Assembly (NCBI GenBank): GCA_937951895.1
Contig: CALFER010000057.1
Span: 1-37,538, forward strand
Direction: 5' to 3'
DNA from: an uncultured bacterium
GTDB lineage: Bacteria; CSSED10-310; CALFER01
Length of the DNA stretch: 37,538 nucleotides
Part shown: positions 34,201 through 37,538 of the stretch, piece by piece
Layout: each line of letters opens with the position of its first letter
Position numbering within the stretch: the stretch's first letter is position 1
Notes under the pieces: model-generated
The model's input: the letters and a program-made list of their open reading frames with translations, nothing else
The model's database searches: none
What the model was told of the DNA's origin: nothing
Made by a program: the position numbers and the translations under genes

Positions 34201-37200
34201 ATATTCATGTCCAGTCGTTTGGTGAAGGAATGGACGAAGCGTTTCAATCCTCGATGAGGATTCCCGTTCTCTAAATATAGGGCCGCGGCTAGCGGCCCGT
34301 CAAAACCAAGACGTAGATGTTTCAATCCTCGATGAGGATTCCCGTTCTCTAAATCGGGCAGCGTGGCGGCGGTGATGGGGAACCCCTACCTATTTTGTTT
34401 CAATCCTCGATGAGGATTCCCGTTCTCTAAATTTAACTATGAAACGGTATATGAAGTATAATCCCACGCATGAGTTTCAATCCTCGATGAGGATTCCCGT
34501 TCTCTAAATTTGGGGGGCGAAAAGGCCAGATTGGCCGGAACCGCGTTTGGTTTCAATCCTCGATGAGGATTCCCGTTCTCTAAATAGGAGCACACCAGGG
34601 CGTCGCCTCCGTATTGGGGGGCGAGTTTCAATCCTCGATGAGGATTCCCGTTCTCTAAATCAGGAAGAGTTTGGATGCAGTTTTGATTCCGGATCGAGAG
34701 TTTCAATCCTCGATGAGGATTCCCGTTCTCTAAATAGCCGAGCTCACAGCCAACTGCAACATAGATGAGTCTAGGTTTCAATCCTCGATGAGGATTCCCG
34801 TTCTCTAAATCGCGCACAGCGGAGTCGCCTCCGTATTGGGGGGCGAAAAGTTTCAATCCTCGATGAGGATTCCCGTTCTCTAAATAAAGTGTGCAGTATG
34901 AACTGTGCACATTGTCTCGACGTAGCGTTTCAATCCTCGATGAGGATTCCCGTTCTCTAAATTGAGCGACGACAGTGTCCCGCACACCTCCCTTGACAAA
35001 ATAGTTTCAATCCTCGATGAGGATTCCCGTTCTCTAAATAGGGCATTGTGGGAGTGCATCACGCGGCTGCAAAGACCCTGTTTCAATCCTCGATGAGGAT
35101 TCCCGTTCTCTAAATTTATATGGTCGTTCGGTGGAATTTTGGTTTTCGAGGCCACGTTTCAATCCTCGATGAGGATTCCCGTTCTCTAAATCGTTATCGG
35201 AATCTTTTTAGTCCTTGGCTACCTAGCGGTGTTTCAATCCTCGATGAGGATTCCCGTTCTCTAAATAGAAGACCGATGGAGAATCGTCTGCCTTGTGCAG
35301 GCAGGGATAGTTTCAATCCTCGATGAGGATTCCCGTTCTCTAAATGAGATGGGCTGGGAATAATGAACCTTCGTTCTTTCCGTGTTTCAATCCTCGATGA
35401 GGATTCCCGTTCTCTAAATTCTGCTTCATCGTCGTGTGTTATGACAATCGAAAAATACGAGTTTCAATCCTCGATGAGGATTCCCGTTCTCTAAATTCGT
35501 CGAACGAATCACAGGACTCAAGGTAAGACCATTGTTTCAATCCTCGATGAGGATTCCCGTTCTCTAAATTCGTCGAACGAATCACAGGACTCAAGGTAAG
35601 ACCATTGTTTCAATCCTCGATGAGGATTCCCGTTCTCTAAATCCCTCACAATGGCAGAACACTTCGTTGCAGACAAAAAAGTAGTTTCAATCCTCGATGA
35701 GGATTCCCGTTCTCTAAATGTTGCAGACAAAAAAGTGTGCAGTGTGAACTGTGCACATTGTCGTTTCAATCCTCGATGAGGATTCCCGTTCTCTAAATTA
35801 ACCTAGTTTATTAGTAAGTGAAAGGAGAAAATACGGTTTCAATCCTCGATGAGGATTCCCGTTCTCTAAATGCTCCGGAGGAAAATCGAAGACGCACTTC
35901 GGAAAGGCCCGGTTTCAATCCTCGATGAGGATTCCCGTTCTCTAAATCATCCTTCAGGTTCTGGGGGATGATCTTGCGACTCCAGTTTCAATCCTCGATG
36001 AGGATTCCCGTTCTCTAAATAGCTCGTGATCGAGGTGTTGAGTGGTGCGATTCTCGGTCATCTGTTTCAATCCTCGATGAGGATTCCCGTTCTCTAAATC
36101 GTGTGTGCTCAAGGTTCGAAATGCACACACTGGTGTTGGTTTCAATCCTCGATGAGGATTCCCGTTCTCTAAATTTTGATGAGTATGCCGCACTCCGTGA
36201 AAGCGGAGATCGTTTCAATCCTCGATGAGGATTCCCGTTCTCTAAATTCGGCCGGTGGCTGGCGTCCCTCGACCTGTAGCCACAGGGTTTCAATCCTCGA
36301 TGAGGATTCCCGTTCTCTAAATGTCAGTTCCCGGCAGAGTCCGGGGGCAGAGCGCTTTGGGTTTCAATCCTCGATGAGGATTCCCGTTCTCTAAATTATA
36401 AGGCGGATTTTTCTGCCGTCCAGGCCAATCTGAAGGTTTCAATCCTCGATGAGGATTCCCGTTCTCTAAATTCAGCACGTGGGGTTGAACTGGAATTCGT
36501 CGAGCCGGACAAGGTTTCAATCCTCGATGAGGATTCCCGTTCTCTAAATTGTGGGAGTGCATCACCAGGCTCCAGAAACCGTGCGTGGTTTCAATCCTCG
36601 ATGAGGGTTCCCGTTCTCTAAATACTTATATGTTTATTACTTGTTTTGATAAATAAGAAATGGTGTTTCAATCCTCGATGAGGATTCCCGTTCTCTAAAT
36701 AGGGCGTCGCCTCCGTATTGCGCGGTGAGAAAGCTCGCCTGGGTTTCAATCCTCGATGAGGATTCCCGTTCTCTAAATTTGAATTACTTCCTTTTCTTTT
36801 GCGCATTTACCCTAGGGTTTCAATCCTCGATGAGGATTCCCGTTCTCTAAATGCCGCGGCTAGCGGCCCGCAAAAACCAAGCCCAGTATCTGTTTCAATC
36901 CTCGATGAGGATTCCCGTTCTCTAAATAAAGGTGTGTTTAGTGGGCCAGACCAGAGAAAGACTTTGGTGTTTCAATCCTCGATGAGGATTCCCGTTCTCT
37001 AAATGTAATAATAATGAACTCGACGAATCCGATATGGCCGCACAATGTTTCAATCCTCGATGAGGATTCCCGTTCTCTAAATGACTTAGTACAAGGTACG
37101 AAATCCGCTACATGAAGAAAAGTTTCAATCCTCGATGAGGATTCCCGTTCTCTAAATAAGTCGTTGACTTTCGGATCTGTTTCATCGTCATGTGTTATGT

Positions 37201-37461
37201 TTCAATCCTCGATGAGGATTCCCGTTCTCTAAATGCGACCGGATCAAATTGGCGCATCTGCGGGCTAACAACCCGGTTTCAATCCTCGATGAGGATTCCC
37301 GTTCTCTAAATAAAATGATCCAATTCGGTTCAAGTTCTTCGTCGTGTGTGTTTCAATCCTCGATGAGGATTCCCGTTCTCTAAATAAAGCCAACTACCCG
37401 GCCACCGAAGGTTATGCCTTTATGCGTTTCAATCCTCGATGAGGATTCCCGTTCTCTAAAT
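31240..37461 (-). CRISPR. CRISPR array, 83 repeats and 82 spacers, type III-style handle, transcribed right to left
   Basis: I count 83 repeats with spacing of 71-79 bases. The consensus repeat is 36 bases: on the + strand it begins GTTTCAATCCTCGATGAGG and ends TTCCCGTTCTCTAAAT. It contains a seven-pair stem (AATCCTC/GAGGATT). On the minus strand it ends in ATTGAAAC, the canonical 8-base 5' handle of type III/I crRNAs, so crRNAs come from the minus strand. The left-most repeats (31240, 31318, 31393) are 37-base variants ending GCGTTTCTAGAT. The repeat at 31470 is a mixture, and from 31546 the consensus is nearly invariant (exceptions at 33349, 34019 and 36588). Decayed repeats mark the old, leader-distal end, so the leader is to the right. 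Spacers are 35-43 bases. Peptide-like frames along the array only translate the repeat. Confidence 0.98.
33459..33498 (-). other. Spacer derived from 16S ribosomal RNA
   Basis: The spacer read on + begins GATACCCCGGTAGTCCACGC and continues TGTAAACG, the universal bacterial 16S rRNA segment around E. coli positions 785-812 (the site of the common 806R primer). The last 12 bases fall in the variable part after it. The crRNA, made from the minus strand, would be complementary to mature 16S rRNA. Confidence 0.9.
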
Positions 37462-37538
37462 TTTACAAGTAGCGACGTAAGAGATACCTGAACTGAGCGC
37501 TAAGTGAAAACAGACGAGCATGGACGGTAGGCAAGCGC
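37462..37538 (-). other. Start of the predicted CRISPR leader, cut by the window edge
   Basis: No further repeat appears in the 77 bases after the last perfect repeat, although one would be due at about 37500. The array therefore ends here and this is the leader-proximal side. I cannot identify the leader promoter within so short a stretch. Confidence 0.6.

Noticed and set aside
31653..37002. Many 60-180 residue open frames on both strands in the array, with repeated RERESSSRIET, ENGNPHRGLK or VSILDEDSRSLN
   Set aside because: They are translations of the 36-base repeat in successive frames, interrupted by spacers; there are no ribosome sites or codon bias.

Overview
This is a bacterial defence island, about 50% GC. 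Taxonomy cannot be assigned from what is here. Genes are short-spaced with clear Shine-Dalgarno sites, and GC-rich palindromic repeats of a kind common in uncultured bacterial lineages lie near the middle. About a sixth of the window is one CRISPR array.

Left part (1-8593, + strand): the 3' part of a type III (III-D-like) CRISPR-Cas effector operon. It holds a Csx10-type RAMP protein cut by the window edge, a Cas7-Cas7 fusion, a Csx19-like protein and a large TIGR03986-type RAMP protein. Tightly coupled behind them are a DUF3696-type AAA ATPase and a partner protein with an H-D-R-Y motif. Cas10 is not visible and presumably lies upstream. An Argonaute gene of the CRISPR-associated (MpAgo-like) kind follows on the minus strand. 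It shares a short divergent promoter region with a second + strand operon (10380-16127): a CARF-HEPN protein interrupted by an in-frame amber codon, a CARF-RelE (Cami1-like) protein, a second and clearly paralogous ATPase plus H-x-R-Y pair, and a small Smr-domain protein.

Middle (15998-23441, minus strand): five overlapping genes encode an ECF-like sigma factor, two unrecognised proteins, a Lon-like protease fused to a TPR-like region, and a DEDDh-exonuclease/DinG helicase. The logic resembles the known type III protease/sigma modules (CalpL-CalpT-CalpS; Craspase), but the gene content differs. This operon is my main candidate for an undescribed system. Small cargo genes follow (23986-25528), then a membrane-anchored CARF protein (two TM segments), a VWA/coiled-coil membrane pair, and a secreted M23 peptidase.

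Right part (30787-37538): a lone cas2 and an array of 83 repeats and 82 spacers. The array is transcribed leftwards (5' handle ATTGAAAC), with the leader at or beyond the right edge and decayed repeats at the left end. The spacers are unusual. At least nine families recur as synonymous variants of the same coding sequences, all with the coding strand on +, so the crRNAs are antisense to mRNA. One spacer is a piece of 16S rRNA, also in the antisense-crRNA orientation.

Taken together, this is a type III system that recognises RNA and probably makes cyclic oligoadenylate. It has at least three CARF effectors (HEPN RNase, RelE mRNA interferase, membrane protein), an Argonaute, two copies of an ATPase/nuclease-like module, and possibly a protease/sigma transcriptional arm.
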